DNA of 64,000 nucleotides from Bdellovibrionales bacterium (GTDB lineage Bacteria > Bdellovibrionota > Bacteriovoracia > Bacteriovoracales > Bacteriovoracaceae). Both the position numbers and the translations under genes were made by a program. The number at the start of each line of letters is the position of its first letter. Within the stretch, counting starts at the first letter, position 1. Location: assembly GCA_018646675.1 (NCBI GenBank), contig JABGUH010000040.1, positions 1 to 64,000 on the forward strand. Direction: 5' to 3'. Below, piece by piece: positions 8,184-17,230 of the stretch. The notes beneath the pieces were generated by a model. That model worked only from the letters and a program-made list of their open reading frames with translations, did no database searches and had not been told where the DNA came from.

Positions 8184-8795
8184 ATGATTTATGAGCTTGC
8201 CCTAGTGGCAAAAACTGGTCTGTCTGAGGATCAGGTTGGAAGTCTAAAAAGTCTAGTACAAGAGGTAGTTAAAGCTGAGGGTGGCGATATTGCCATTGAG
8301 GATGAGTGGGGAGCTAAGACCTTTGCTCAGCCTACCAGCAATGGTGTCCGCAAAGGTCACTTTGTCTACTTTATCTATCAATCAGACGTTAATATTAACA
8401 ATGAGCTTGAGCGTCGTTTTAAGATTAATGAAGATGTAATGAAGCATATGATCTTAAGACTAGGGGATAACCGTACACTGGCAGATATTGTTAAAGCGTA
8501 CAAGACTCCATTCTCTAAAAAATATTATGGTAGCATCACCGACACTGATGATGAGAATAGCAAGGATCGCCGTGGATTTTCTCGCCGTAAGTCTTGCTGG
8601 TTCTCTGCCAATAGGTTTAAAGCTGACTGGAAAGACCCTGCCACTTTTGCCTGGCTAGTTAACGAATTTGGCAAGATTGGCCCCGCTAGAATGACCGGTA
8701 TCAGCCGCAAGCATCAGCGATTTGCCAATTCTGCGATCAAGCAAGCGCGTCAGATGGGAATTTTAAGTCATATGTCCAATCGAACTGCAGAGTAG
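8184..8795 (+). CDS. Fused ribosomal proteins S6 and S18
   Basis: One uninterrupted frame of 203 residues. Residues 1 to about 100 are ribosomal protein S6 (MIYELALV start, then the FVYFIY strand and MKHMILRL). After a polar linker, residues about 129-203 are S18 (RRKSCWFSANRFK, FGKIGPARMTGIS, KHQRFANSAIKQARQMG). In most bacteria rpsF and rpsR are separate neighbouring genes; here there is no stop or new start between them. The ATG at 8184 has GGGAGG at 8173-8178. S6 and S18 contact each other on the 30S platform, so a fusion is structurally plausible. DUF2232, rplI and dnaB follow. Confidence 0.85.
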   Translation: MIYELALVAKTGLSEDQVGSLKSLVQEVVKAEGGDIAIEDEWGAKTFAQPTSNGVRKGHFVYFIYQSDVNINNELERRFKINEDVMKHMILRLGDNRTLADIVKAYKTPFSKKYYGSITDTDDENSKDRRGFSRRKSCWFSANRFKADWKDPATFAWLVNEFGKIGPARMTGISRKHQRFANSAIKQARQMGILSHMSNRTAE

Positions 8796-8849
8796 TTGGC
8801 AATAATGAGTAGTACTACATTGGCCAATTTTGCTTTGAGGGTTATCTAG

Positions 8850-9857
8850 TTGATTATGACCATGAACCATCCCAGTTACAAAGGAAAGACACCTGTCATC
8901 TTTTGGCGAGCACTATTTTTAGGGCTCCTGACCATGGCACTTTGCTCCTTTGTACCATTCTCAATCTTTGCCCCCGTGCCTCTGGCAATGGCGGCACTGC
9001 TATTTGGACGAATGGTTGCTCTGACGGTGGGGGGGATATCATTTGTTATCCTGCTTGTTATGTTTAACTATTTAGGACTCTCCATGTTGGTTGCCGGATT
9101 GTTTGTACTCTCTGCCATCTATGCCGCGATGATCACCCAGGTTGTGTTAAAAGGAATTCCACCAGTCAAAGGAATTGTCAGCAGTGGTGCGATTATCATT
9201 GTCGCCATGGCGGCCCTAATCGGTGTCAGCCTTCTGGCCAGCGATCTCTCTCTACGAGAGGAGTTGATGGAGTTGGTTTCAGCGATAATCACGCAGTTTA
9301 AACAAGAGAACCAGGAGATGTTAAGTCGAGGTGGAGATGAGGTACGAAATCTGTTAGCAATGCTCAACCATCCAGATCAAATTGTGGATGAGATGCTACG
9401 CTGGCTACCCTCAGCTATTTTTGGTACTGCCTATATGGTACTTTGGGCCAGCTTTTTTATGCTGCTCAAAAATAGCGCCGTCTGGAAACGGATCACTCCT
9501 TACCAGTACAGTGTGCGCGATCTAGTTAGTTTTCGTATGCCAGATTTTATGATTTGGCCACTAATCGCAGCATTGACACTGATTCTAGCTGGAGAGTATC
9601 TGTTTGGAGCGGTAGGAGTGACTATTGGTGGAAACCTGCTCTATTGTCTAGGGCTCTTCTTTTTCTTTCAAGGCATAGGTATCTATGTTGATTCTTTGCG
9701 CTACATGGGGGTGTATGGAGTTTTTAGATCAATTCTGACTGCATTTACCATTGTATTTGCTTGGAAGGTTCTGGCCCTCATGGGGGTCTTTGACATGTGG
9801 TTTAATTTTAGAAAATGGTTAGTAAAAAAAAACAGTGACAGTAGTTCACAAGATTAA
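8850..9857 (+). CDS. DUF2232 (YybS-like) membrane protein
   Basis: A roughly 335-residue integral membrane protein with six to eight hydrophobic helices and one soluble loop around residues 130-175. DUF2232 proteins are commonly encoded between rpsR and rplI, which is the position here. Their function is unknown. The TTG at 8850 has GAGGGT seven bases upstream; ATG codons at 8856 and 8862 are alternatives. Confidence 0.75.
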   Translation: MIMTMNHPSYKGKTPVIFWRALFLGLLTMALCSFVPFSIFAPVPLAMAALLFGRMVALTVGGISFVILLVMFNYLGLSMLVAGLFVLSAIYAAMITQVVLKGIPPVKGIVSSGAIIIVAMAALIGVSLLASDLSLREELMELVSAIITQFKQENQEMLSRGGDEVRNLLAMLNHPDQIVDEMLRWLPSAIFGTAYMVLWASFFMLLKNSAVWKRITPYQYSVRDLVSFRMPDFMIWPLIAALTLILAGEYLFGAVGVTIGGNLLYCLGLFFFFQGIGIYVDSLRYMGVYGVFRSILTAFTIVFAWKVLALMGVFDMWFNFRKWLVKKNSDSSSQD

Positions 9858-9869
9858 AGGGGAAATATT

Positions 9870-10469
9870 ATGAAGGTGATATTAACAGAAAAAATTAAAA
9901 CTCTCGGGAATATCGGAGAAATTGTAAAAGTTAATGATGGCTATGCTCGCAACTATCTAATCCCAAACCAGATGGCAGTCTTAGCCGATGATGCACATCG
10001 TAAGCAGTTGGAAAATAGTCAGCGACGTCTCCAAAAGCGAATTGCGGAAGAGAGACAATCCGCTGAAGATATGAAACTGAAGATCGAACAACAGACGATT
10101 GAGTTAGTGAAGAAGGTTGGAAGCAACGGTAAGCTATTTGGAACAGTTACCAACACTGAGCTGTCTAAAGAGTTAGCGGATCGTGACATTGAGGTTGAGC
10201 GACGCCTAATTGTGATCGAAAATCCAATCAAGAATCTAGGGGAGTTCGATATCAAAGTTAAGCTCTTCAACGAAGTAGAAGCACTATTTAAAGTAAAAGT
10301 AGTGATGGACCCGAAGCAGATTGAAGAGTTAAAAGCTCGTCAAAAGGCGGCTGAAGTTCGGGCCAAGCAGAAAGCCGAGAAGGGAGATGAGGAAAAGTCC
10401 GAGCAGGATGAAGCCGATGCCTCCCCAGAAGGAGAAGAGGGCGAGGAAGCAACAACTGACGAGGTATAG
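9870..10469 (+). CDS. rplI: 50S ribosomal protein L9
   Basis: A 199-residue protein. The N-terminal domain is canonical (MKVILTEKIKTLGNIGEIV, then GYARNYLIP), followed by the long central helix and the second RNA-binding domain ending near residue 148. The last 50 or so residues are an extra highly charged tail, lysine-rich then very acidic, absent from typical L9. It is co-directional with dnaB, whose ATG follows 5 bases after the stop. Confidence 0.95.
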   Translation: MKVILTEKIKTLGNIGEIVKVNDGYARNYLIPNQMAVLADDAHRKQLENSQRRLQKRIAEERQSAEDMKLKIEQQTIELVKKVGSNGKLFGTVTNTELSKELADRDIEVERRLIVIENPIKNLGEFDIKVKLFNEVEALFKVKVVMDPKQIEELKARQKAAEVRAKQKAEKGDEEKSEQDEADASPEGEEGEEATTDEV

Positions 10470-10474
10470 CGACC

Positions 10475-11848
10475 ATGACAAAGGAGCTCCCCCACGACAT
10501 ACTGGCCGAGCAGTCCCTATTGGGCTGCTTGGTAATTGATGGACAATCGTTTGACGAGATATCCGATCTGCGCCTTGTCGCTAAGGATTTTTATAACTCC
10601 GCCTTTGGTGAGATCTATAAGGTCATTGCCGATATGGCGATGAACAATAAACCCATCGATTATGTAACTCTCTGTTCCTCTCTCTCCGATCAAGGAAAGT
10701 TGGATAGTGTGGGGGGACAGTCTCGAATCCTTGAGATGGTAGAAGATCAAGCCTCTTCGGCTAATATCTACCAGTATGCCTCGATTATTAAGGATAAATC
10801 TAATCTACGCAATATTGTCCGAACGGCGATGAGAATCGCCGACAGTGGCATGAGCTATACAGGTAAAATCGAGGACTTTATTGCAGATGTGGAAGCCAGC
10901 TTTTTTCGACTGACCAATGATGCTAAAACTGGAGGTATGACTCGAATTGACAGCTGCCTCAAAGAGAACATGAAGGTTATCGAGGATCAGACCTGGGCAC
11001 CGGGAGAGATCTCTGGCCTTTCCACTGGTTATCCCAAAGTAGATGAGATGTTACTAGGGATGCAGCCCGGTCAACTGATTGTGGTTGCCGCCAGACCAGC
11101 GATGGGTAAAACATCATTAGCACTAAACTTTGCCGTTAACTCCTCCATATCCAACGGACTTCCCGTTGCCATCTTCTCGCTGGAGATGATGGCCTCAGAG
11201 CTTAGTATGCGTCTGCTCTCATCTCAGGCCAAGGTAAATTCCAAAAGAATCCGCCGTAAGGACTTTCTACCGACCGATATGCAGAGCCTAAATGATGCTG
11301 TAATTTGTCTCTCCAATCTGCCGATCTTTATCAACGATGCCAGTGTCACTCTGATGGATGTGCAGAGTAACTGTCGTAAAATAAAAGTTGAGCAAGGGTT
11401 AGGACTAGTCATCATTGACTATTTGCAGCTGATGCAACCGATGGGTAATAACCCGTCAAGAGAGCAGCAGATTTCAGAGATTTCACGAGGACTAAAGGGG
11501 ATGGCCAAAGAGCTAGAGTGTCCAGTTATCTGCCTCTCTCAGCTAAACCGTGGGGTGGAGTCCCGTCCTAATAAACGGCCGAATGTCTCTGACCTTAGAG
11601 AGTCTGGGGCGATTGAGCAAGATGCTGACGTGGTGATGATGATCTATCGCGATGAGGTCTACGATCCCAACTCTCCAGAGCCAGGAATTGCTGAAATTAT
11701 TGTCGGTAAGAACCGATCAGGCGAGAGTGGAACGGCCAAGTTGGCATGGATTGGTGAGTGTACCAGCTTTGAGAACTTAAGTGGGGCCCAGATGCCTGAC
11801 AATATGCAACCTCCACCGTCCAACTCTCCTCCTCCCTACTCCTTTTAA
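10475..11848 (+). CDS. dnaB: Replicative DNA helicase
   Basis: The 457-residue hexameric 5'-3' fork helicase. The N-terminal helical domain starts LPHDILAEQSLLGCL. The RecA-like motor has Walker A AARPAMGKTS (K212), Walker B LVIIDYLQLM, and later motifs SQLNRGVESR and DLRESGAIEQDAD. The proline-rich tail ends the protein. Position after rplI is the common bacterial arrangement. GAGGT at the end of rplI serves as its ribosome binding site. Confidence 0.97.
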   Translation: MTKELPHDILAEQSLLGCLVIDGQSFDEISDLRLVAKDFYNSAFGEIYKVIADMAMNNKPIDYVTLCSSLSDQGKLDSVGGQSRILEMVEDQASSANIYQYASIIKDKSNLRNIVRTAMRIADSGMSYTGKIEDFIADVEASFFRLTNDAKTGGMTRIDSCLKENMKVIEDQTWAPGEISGLSTGYPKVDEMLLGMQPGQLIVVAARPAMGKTSLALNFAVNSSISNGLPVAIFSLEMMASELSMRLLSSQAKVNSKRIRRKDFLPTDMQSLNDAVICLSNLPIFINDASVTLMDVQSNCRKIKVEQGLGLVIIDYLQLMQPMGNNPSREQQISEISRGLKGMAKELECPVICLSQLNRGVESRPNKRPNVSDLRESGAIEQDADVVMMIYRDEVYDPNSPEPGIAEIIVGKNRSGESGTAKLAWIGECTSFENLSGAQMPDNMQPPPSNSPPPYSF

Positions 11849-11866
11849 TCTATTGCCGGTTTAAAA

Positions 11867-13126
11867 TTGAACACGGCTGATATCCACTCCATCTTTGCCT
11901 TTACCCACCAGGGTGAGACTACTTTTAAAAAATTTACCCAGGCAAAATCAGCCTACGCCTACTACGCCCACCATCGAATCAATCTCTTGACTGGCAAACA
12001 AGATGAGTACTCAATTACTCTTTTTTGTCAGCAGCTAGATCACCATCAGCTAAATAAAAGCTATCCTCTTCCAGTAGTACTTCACCTCTTTTATGAGTTT
12101 CGATATTTAACCACCACTCCTACTCACACTGCTCATATTCCCAAAGGGCAACTTCTAGCAGTGGAAATTTACTATCAAAAAAGTGCTGTTTGGGAGCTAC
12201 CCAAGAGTGAATCACTTAACACTTATCAGCTAGCCTCCACTCCCTGCTTTGAGCGCTATCAAAAGGCATATCAAGAAGCTTACAACTACCTACTAGAAGG
12301 AGAGTGCTACCAATTAAACCTCTCCTACCCATTTACCTTTACCTACCAAGATAGCACTCCATTTTCCTGTGACTCTTTACTGGCACAACTCTGGCGTGGA
12401 CCTAATCCCCCACCCGCCTATGCCCATGCCACTACCATTCCGGCATTGAACAGGGCCTTGATCAGCAACTCTCCAGAAGGACTATTCCAAATCAAGCATG
12501 GGCAAGATAGCTTTAAGCTCTGCTCCATGCCAATCAAGGGGACAATTCCAACTGCCAATAGTGAAGATAGTCTCAAGCAACAACAAAAACTTGCCCGCTG
12601 CTCAAAAAATGAGGCAGAACTTTTTATGATTACCGATCTTATGCGTAATGACCTCTCCTCAATAGAGCAACCGACGGCCAAAGTTGTCGCCAAACGCCGC
12701 TTTATCCAACTCCCCTCTTTGATCCACCAATACTCACTAGTTGCTGTTGACCTAAGTTTTAAAGTTACTTTAGGACGAATCATCAAGGCGATCTTCCCCG
12801 GTGGCAGCATCACGGGTGCTCCTAAACGCCGCACGATTGAACTGCTCTATCAACTGGAAGAGCTGCGACAGCGGGGATTCTCCTATGGTTCTACCATCCT
12901 GCTATATAAGGAAACTCAAGCAGCATCAATTAATATTCGCTCGATGGAGGTCAACCTTACTACTGGCAAACTGACCTACCAAGCAGGTGGAGGTATTACT
13001 CTGTTAAGCAGAGTTAATGATGAGTACCAAGAGATGAAGTTAAAGGTTAAAAGTGGATTGGCAAATCTACTACAAACTGATTTTAAAGGCGATGTAGGGT
13101 ACAACAAAAAAAACGAAGACCAGTAG
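11867..13126 (+). CDS. pabB: Aminodeoxychorismate synthase component I
   Basis: A 419-residue chorismate-utilising enzyme of folate synthesis that makes 4-amino-4-deoxychorismate. The PIKGT motif (K224) marks PabB; anthranilate synthase has alanine at this lysine. Other family motifs are TDLMRNDLS, FPGGSITGAPK and a late QAGGGIT. The start is a TTG with a weak upstream site, so the N-terminus is uncertain. Its 3' end overlaps a small gene on the other strand by 57 bases. No pabA or pabC is present in the window. Confidence 0.88.
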   Translation: MNTADIHSIFAFTHQGETTFKKFTQAKSAYAYYAHHRINLLTGKQDEYSITLFCQQLDHHQLNKSYPLPVVLHLFYEFRYLTTTPTHTAHIPKGQLLAVEIYYQKSAVWELPKSESLNTYQLASTPCFERYQKAYQEAYNYLLEGECYQLNLSYPFTFTYQDSTPFSCDSLLAQLWRGPNPPPAYAHATTIPALNRALISNSPEGLFQIKHGQDSFKLCSMPIKGTIPTANSEDSLKQQQKLARCSKNEAELFMITDLMRNDLSSIEQPTAKVVAKRRFIQLPSLIHQYSLVAVDLSFKVTLGRIIKAIFPGGSITGAPKRRTIELLYQLEELRQRGFSYGSTILLYKETQAASINIRSMEVNLTTGKLTYQAGGGITLLSRVNDEYQEMKLKVKSGLANLLQTDFKGDVGYNKKNEDQ

Positions 13127-13306
13127 CTTAAAGTATGCCATCCCAGCATAGTGGATAGAGTCAAATTTCTCCACTGACAGCTTAAACCAACGACTATGCA
13201 TCTGATAGACAAAGTCATGGGCCAACACCACAATTAAAAACCACCAAAGCAGAAGTCCCAAGTTAATGATCATACACCAAAATAGCACATCCAAGAGTAA
13301 GTTCAT
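13070..13306 (-). CDS. DUF6868-like small membrane protein
   Basis: A 78-residue protein with two hydrophobic helices separated by a conserved-looking loop (AHDFVYQMHSRWFKLSVE, then FDSIHYAGMAYFK). I recognise this as the DUF6868 type, of unknown function. The ATG at 13306 is chosen because GGGAGA sits 7 bases upstream; an ATG 22 codons earlier lacks a site. The gene ends inside the 3' end of pabB, on the opposite strand. Confidence 0.75.
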   Translation of the reverse strand: MNLLLDVLFWCMIINLGLLLWWFLIVVLAHDFVYQMHSRWFKLSVEKFDSIHYAGMAYFKLLVFVFFVVPYIAFKISL

Positions 13307-13456
13307 CTGATTCTCCCTGCAATTAGTATTATTAAAATAATGGTACTGCGGTAATCTATACAGTGTCACCAAATCTTCATGGTAATTTATCCAAAACTGG
13401 TTTATCAGCCTCTTCCTAGGTTATACTGGCGGTTAGTCCAGTCGATGAGGTCACAT

Positions 13457-14284
13457 ATGTTGATAATAGAAAATTTAAAACCGTACTTAACACTATATAA
13501 TATCCTACCCACTGCCATCCTAATCCTGGCAATTATGGTGATCAGATATCTCAGTCTGCGCATCATCAAGCGCTCTCGCTCGAAAGAGGCTGAGAGTAAG
13601 CATCTGTGGATAACCAACCTAAACTCCATTTTGACCATGATTTTCATTTTAGGAGCAGTCTTTATTTGGGGAAATGAGATCAAAGCATTTGCCCTCTCAA
13701 TTGTAGCACTATCGGTGGCCTTGGTACTGGCACTGAAGGAGCTGTTACTCTGCCTTTCTGGAACATTTTATAAGACTTTTGCCGGTATATTCTCAATCGG
13801 AGACTACATCCAGGTCGCAGGAATTCGGGGCGAGGTGGTGGATCGAGGACTCTTCTCAACCAAAATTTTAGAGATCGGTCCCAGTATCACCGGGCACCAA
13901 TATACTGGCCGCTCAATTGTTATTCCCAATGCCCTCTTCTTGTCCAATGCTACCACCAATGAGTCATATTTTAAGAGCCATATTTTACACTCTTTCTCTA
14001 TACCGCTAAAACGTAGTGATGATTGGCAGCGAGCAGAATCTATTCTGTTGGAGACGGCAACCAAGCTATGTGCCCCCTATCAAGAGCAGGCCAAAAAGCA
14101 AATTGATAGTATTCAACAGGAGTACTATTTGGAGACTCCCCACCTACTACCAAGAGTTAATATTAAGATTATATCTTCTACAGAGCTGGAACTTGTTATC
14201 CGCATAACGGTACCAACTAAGAGTAAGAGTGCCCTAGAGCAGAGGATTATCAAACAGTTTCTTAACAACTTCGCTCAAGATTAA
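13457..14284 (+). CDS. Mechanosensitive ion channel, MscS family
   Basis: A 275-residue inner-membrane channel that releases solutes under osmotic downshock. The first ~100 residues carry about three hydrophobic helices. The beta domain follows with FSIGDYIQVAG, RGEVVDRGLFSTKI and the family-typical GRSIVIPNALFLSN. The ATG at 13457 has GAGG at 13447-13450; the longer frame to 13379 has no ribosome binding site. It is shorter than E. coli MscS but has all its parts. Confidence 0.85.
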   Translation: MLIIENLKPYLTLYNILPTAILILAIMVIRYLSLRIIKRSRSKEAESKHLWITNLNSILTMIFILGAVFIWGNEIKAFALSIVALSVALVLALKELLLCLSGTFYKTFAGIFSIGDYIQVAGIRGEVVDRGLFSTKILEIGPSITGHQYTGRSIVIPNALFLSNATTNESYFKSHILHSFSIPLKRSDDWQRAESILLETATKLCAPYQEQAKKQIDSIQQEYYLETPHLLPRVNIKIISSTELELVIRITVPTKSKSALEQRIIKQFLNNFAQD

Positions 14285-14449
14285 TCCAAAAAATCAGCTA
14301 GATAGAACCTACTTCTGACAAATACTTACAGTACCCTCTTTTTGCTTCCTACCAATTGACAGCTAATGTCATCCATCGTTATGATTTCCCTGCTTAGATG
14401 TCGTGATTCCGGCAATGGAATGGTTGGAGTAAATCACAAGGGAGTGTTC

Positions 14450-14665
14450 ATGACAGTAGTACAAGGAACAACCGATAGTAGTGGAATTCAGTTTTCACCC
14501 GATAGTGGTCATGAGAACGGAATTCCTGTCTCGTCATTGGCAACCTTGACGGGGTTTTCTGAAGAGTTCATCAAGGATGAACTGCTGCTAACAAACGGTG
14601 ATGTATCAATCAATGAACTAAGAGCAAAAATGCTGCTCTATCTTAAAAAGAATTTTAACTCTTAA
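14450..14665 (+). CDS. Small protein of unknown function
   Basis: A 71-residue soluble protein with a disordered first third, then a predicted three-helix segment (SSLATLTGFSEEFIKDELLL, then SINELRAKML). The pattern resembles a small helix-turn-helix or adaptor fold, but I cannot name it. GGGAG lies 7 bases before the ATG. It converges on the Rrf2-type regulator with 3 bases between stops. Confidence 0.6.
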   Translation: MTVVQGTTDSSGIQFSPDSGHENGIPVSSLATLTGFSEEFIKDELLLTNGDVSINELRAKMLLYLKKNFNS

Positions 14666-14668
14666 GAT

Positions 14669-15115
14669 TTAAATTAGTTTGGCCCGAACTTCCTGCTCGC
14701 TTTTGATTAGGTCCTGCAGAGTAGTCTTCTCTAATACCTCGTTAATCACCACACTTAGCTTGCGCCAAACAGGACGTATTGAGCACTCACTACCATGCAC
14801 ACACTCTTTAGGATTAACTGCAAACTTACGGCAAAGATTTTCATCCCCATGTAGAACCGTCTGATTCAGACCATCAAATAGCTGCTTTAAAGTTGTATCA
14901 GCTGGATTGGCGGCCAAAGCATAGCCACCATACTTGCCACGAACAGTTTTAATTAGACCTGACTTACGTAATGAGAAGAGAATACGCCGAACATACTCGG
15001 GAGTCAGCCCCTCTTTAGCTGCAAGATCAGCTGCTGAAACTGGCCCTTTATTAAAGGAGCGTGCAAGTTGAATTGCACAACGACAACCATACTCTTCTAA
15101 AGAACTTAACTGCAC
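14669..15115 (-). CDS. Rrf2-family transcriptional regulator
   Basis: A 148-residue winged-helix regulator. The start QLSSLEEYGCRCAIQLA and the recognition region (GLTPEYVRRILFSLRKSGLI, then GKYGGYALA) are typical of Rrf2/IscR proteins. Three cysteines in the C-terminal loop (ENLC, then KEC and SEC) match the IscR-type Fe-S cluster site, though the first spacing is longer. The GTG at 15115 is preferred: it fits the family N-terminus and has GGAG 7 bases upstream. An ATG at 15148 is possible but has no site and begins only 9 bases after tRNA-Leu. Confidence 0.85.
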   Translation of the reverse strand: MQLSSLEEYGCRCAIQLARSFNKGPVSAADLAAKEGLTPEYVRRILFSLRKSGLIKTVRGKYGGYALAANPADTTLKQLFDGLNQTVLHGDENLCRKFAVNPKECVHGSECSIRPVWRKLSVVINEVLEKTTLQDLIKSEQEVRAKLI

Positions 15116-15157
15116 CTCACTACTCCATATAATATCAGTTACACTCATTCATAAATA

Positions 15158-15243
15158 TGGTGGCCCCAGCGAGACTTGAACTCGCACTCCTAAAAGAAAC
15201 TTGATTTTGAATCAAGCGCGTCTACCAATTCCGCCACAGGGCC
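15158..15243 (-). tRNA. tRNA-Leu (anticodon CAA)
   Basis: An 86-base class II tRNA read on the minus strand. It has the leucine-type D-arm (GGCGGAATTGGTAGACGC), a 5-bp anticodon stem CTTGA/TCAAG around loop TTCAAAA, a long variable arm, the T-loop GTTCAAGTC, and an encoded CCA at 15160-15158. The acceptor stem pairs GGCCCTG with TGGGGCC, with G-U pairs at the inner end. Confidence 0.95.
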
Positions 15244-15265
15244 CCATTGAATGTAAAGCGAAGTA

Positions 15266-15295
15266 ATATTACAAGACGGTCATAACGAGTGTCAA
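15266..15295 (-). promoter_or_regulatory. Probable sigma-70 promoter of tRNA-Leu
   Basis: On the minus strand TTGACA (15295-15290) and TAATAT (15271-15266) are separated by 18 bases. Transcription would start about 15 bases before the mature tRNA and could read on into the Rrf2-family gene. Confidence 0.65.
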
Positions 15296-15337
15296 CTTAA
15301 GCCCTGAGATTATCTATCCGCCTCTCTGTGCGAGGCG

Positions 15338-16309
15338 TCACCACTCCAAGGATTTAAGTAGAGCGAGAGCATCCCGGGTTGAAAAACGAAAAAAATCCTC
15401 TGGCAACCGTGACTTAATCTGCTGATTATCAAGTAGTAGTGAGAATTTTAAATAATCAATCAGATAATCGGGAATACTACGCAGCGTGTGATTAATCATC
15501 GTGGCCATGGGATGTACCAAGAAGAGAGGTAGTGATAACACAGGTTTCCCCACCAATTTTTTGGCCGCCCGAATAGATATCACTTCATCTGGGGCAATGT
15601 TATAAACTCCGGTTGGGAAGTTGGTAATGGAGTGAACCAATAAGTTGGCCATATCAAATTCATGAATAAATTGAAACATCGGATTATAATCAATTGCCAA
15701 CGGAGCATAGGGAGTTGTTAAGTAACGAGTAATAGCATTTTTTATCTGTGGGCCAACAATACTACAGGGACGCATCACCAAAGTCTCAATTGCATGTTGG
15801 TTTTTCCACATCCAGTTAGTAGCGATCTGGTCCATCTCGACAACATCATGAAGCTCTGGATGCCTGATACTGGCCCTTAAAGGAGACTCCTCATTCAAAA
15901 ATGCCGGATTGTCTGCCAGTGCACCGTAAACATGGTAGGTACTCAAAATAATCACCTTCTTGCAGTGATACTTTATGGATAGATCTAAAATAAGCCTAGT
16001 TCCCATCAAGTTAAGGTCCAGTCGCTCTGCCAGTTGAGCTTTGGGATTGGCGCTGGCATGACTCATTCTTCCTAGATGAATAATTAGGTCAAACTGATTA
16101 TTACGGAAAAGCTTCTCAAAATTACCACGCGAGTAGCGCATCTTTTGAAATATGACTGACGGATGCTTAATTATCTGGGGAGACTCCCTTGGATCAATAC
16201 CGATAATCGAAATCTGTGGATAGTGCTTGACCAATAGACCGGCAGTTATCTTTGCCAATCCGCCAGACATCCCGACAATCAACACATTTTTTAAATCTGC
16301 AACATCCAT
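15338..16309 (-). CDS. NAD-dependent epimerase/dehydratase (extended SDR)
   Basis: A 323-residue Rossmann-fold protein. The nucleotide motif VLIVGMSGGLAKI deviates from the usual GxxGxxG. A YHVYG motif (around residue 120) and the later VMRPCSIVGP fit the extended SDR family, but the usual catalytic YxxxK is not clear, so it may bind rather than turn over. The acyltransferase gene lies directly upstream on the same strand (33 bp); this pairing suggests a role in lipid or envelope metabolism. Confidence 0.75.
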   Translation of the reverse strand: MDVADLKNVLIVGMSGGLAKITAGLLVKHYPQISIIGIDPRESPQIIKHPSVIFQKMRYSRGNFEKLFRNNQFDLIIHLGRMSHASANPKAQLAERLDLNLMGTRLILDLSIKYHCKKVIILSTYHVYGALADNPAFLNEESPLRASIRHPELHDVVEMDQIATNWMWKNQHAIETLVMRPCSIVGPQIKNAITRYLTTPYAPLAIDYNPMFQFIHEFDMANLLVHSITNFPTGVYNIAPDEVISIRAAKKLVGKPVLSLPLFLVHPMATMINHTLRSIPDYLIDYLKFSLLLDNQQIKSRLPEDFFRFSTRDALALLKSLEW

Positions 16310-16342
16310 CTTATTTCCACCAACCTGGTACCAATTTTTATG

Positions 16343-17230
16343 CTACAACTTAACTTGCTTATTAAACCAAAAGGGCCGTCTCTTACGCAATCCCCGCTTA
16401 ATCATTCGACGGATTGTATTCTCTATCTCATAGACATGTTCATCTATCTGTTTATCTGGAGCATCGGGCGAGAGGGAGTCGGGCAGATAATAGGGCTCTC
16501 CAATATGAATATCCACCGGAGAGGGAAGAGGGATTGCTCCCAAGGGGCCCAGCAGCGGGAATAGTGGTGTTACCGGCAGCGCCGGTAGTCCTAACATTTT
16601 TGCCACCCGTTTAAACTGATAGACGTAGGGGTAAAACTCCTCTGCCCCCACAACTGCAACAGGTAGGAGAGGGCAGCGACTCTGAAGGGCCATCCGTAAA
16701 AAACCGCGAGAGAAGGGCTGAATTTTGTAGTATTCAGAACTACTTTTGGAGACTCCTCGCACCCCTTCTGGAAAGACTAACACCGAGTGGCCGCGTTTTA
16801 ATAGCTCAATACAGTTGCTTCTATCCCCTAACACTGCGCCGGATTCAGCTGCCCAAGTTCCTAGGAATGGTAAACCAACAAAGAAGCGCTCTACCATCGC
16901 CCTAATCACACGAGGGGGAGAGACCGCAGCAGCAAATGCCTGGGTTAGTAACATCCCATCAATGGCAATTTGTCCCGAATGGTTGGAAACTACCAGCGAA
17001 GGAGCATCCACCACATTTTCTGCGCCGATCACTCGAACCTGAAAAAAGTATTTATATAGTGGCCAGACCTGTCGAAAGGAGCTGGCGACCCGATCCATGC
17101 GCATTCCCCACGGATCTTCGTCTGCCGAGTAGACATCGTATAACCGCTCGATAATTCTATCTACTTCAGCTACATCTTTCTGCTTAATCAGCAGATTAGA
17201 TGGAAAATCTCCGACCAAACGACTAAACAT
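16343..17230 (-). CDS. Phospholipid/glycerol acyltransferase (PlsC-like)
   Basis: A 295-residue lysophospholipid-acyltransferase-like protein. The acceptor motif reads NHSGQIAIDG, the H-x6-D variant seen in a distinct branch of the family instead of H-x4-D. The second motif is FPEGVRG, matching EGxR. It probably transfers acyl chains to a glycerolipid at the inner membrane. It is the first gene of a two-gene unit with the SDR protein. Confidence 0.8.
   Translation of the reverse strand: MFSRLVGDFPSNLLIKQKDVAEVDRIIERLYDVYSADEDPWGMRMDRVASSFRQVWPLYKYFFQVRVIGAENVVDAPSLVVSNHSGQIAIDGMLLTQAFAAAVSPPRVIRAMVERFFVGLPFLGTWAAESGAVLGDRSNCIELLKRGHSVLVFPEGVRGVSKSSSEYYKIQPFSRGFLRMALQSRCPLLPVAVVGAEEFYPYVYQFKRVAKMLGLPALPVTPLFPLLGPLGAIPLPSPVDIHIGEPYYLPDSLSPDAPDKQIDEHVYEIENTIRRMIKRGLRKRRPFWFNKQVKL

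Noticed and set aside
12418..12834. 138-residue open frame opposite pabB
   Set aside because: It lies entirely inside the well-supported pabB coding region on the other strand, without a ribosome binding site or recognisable motif.
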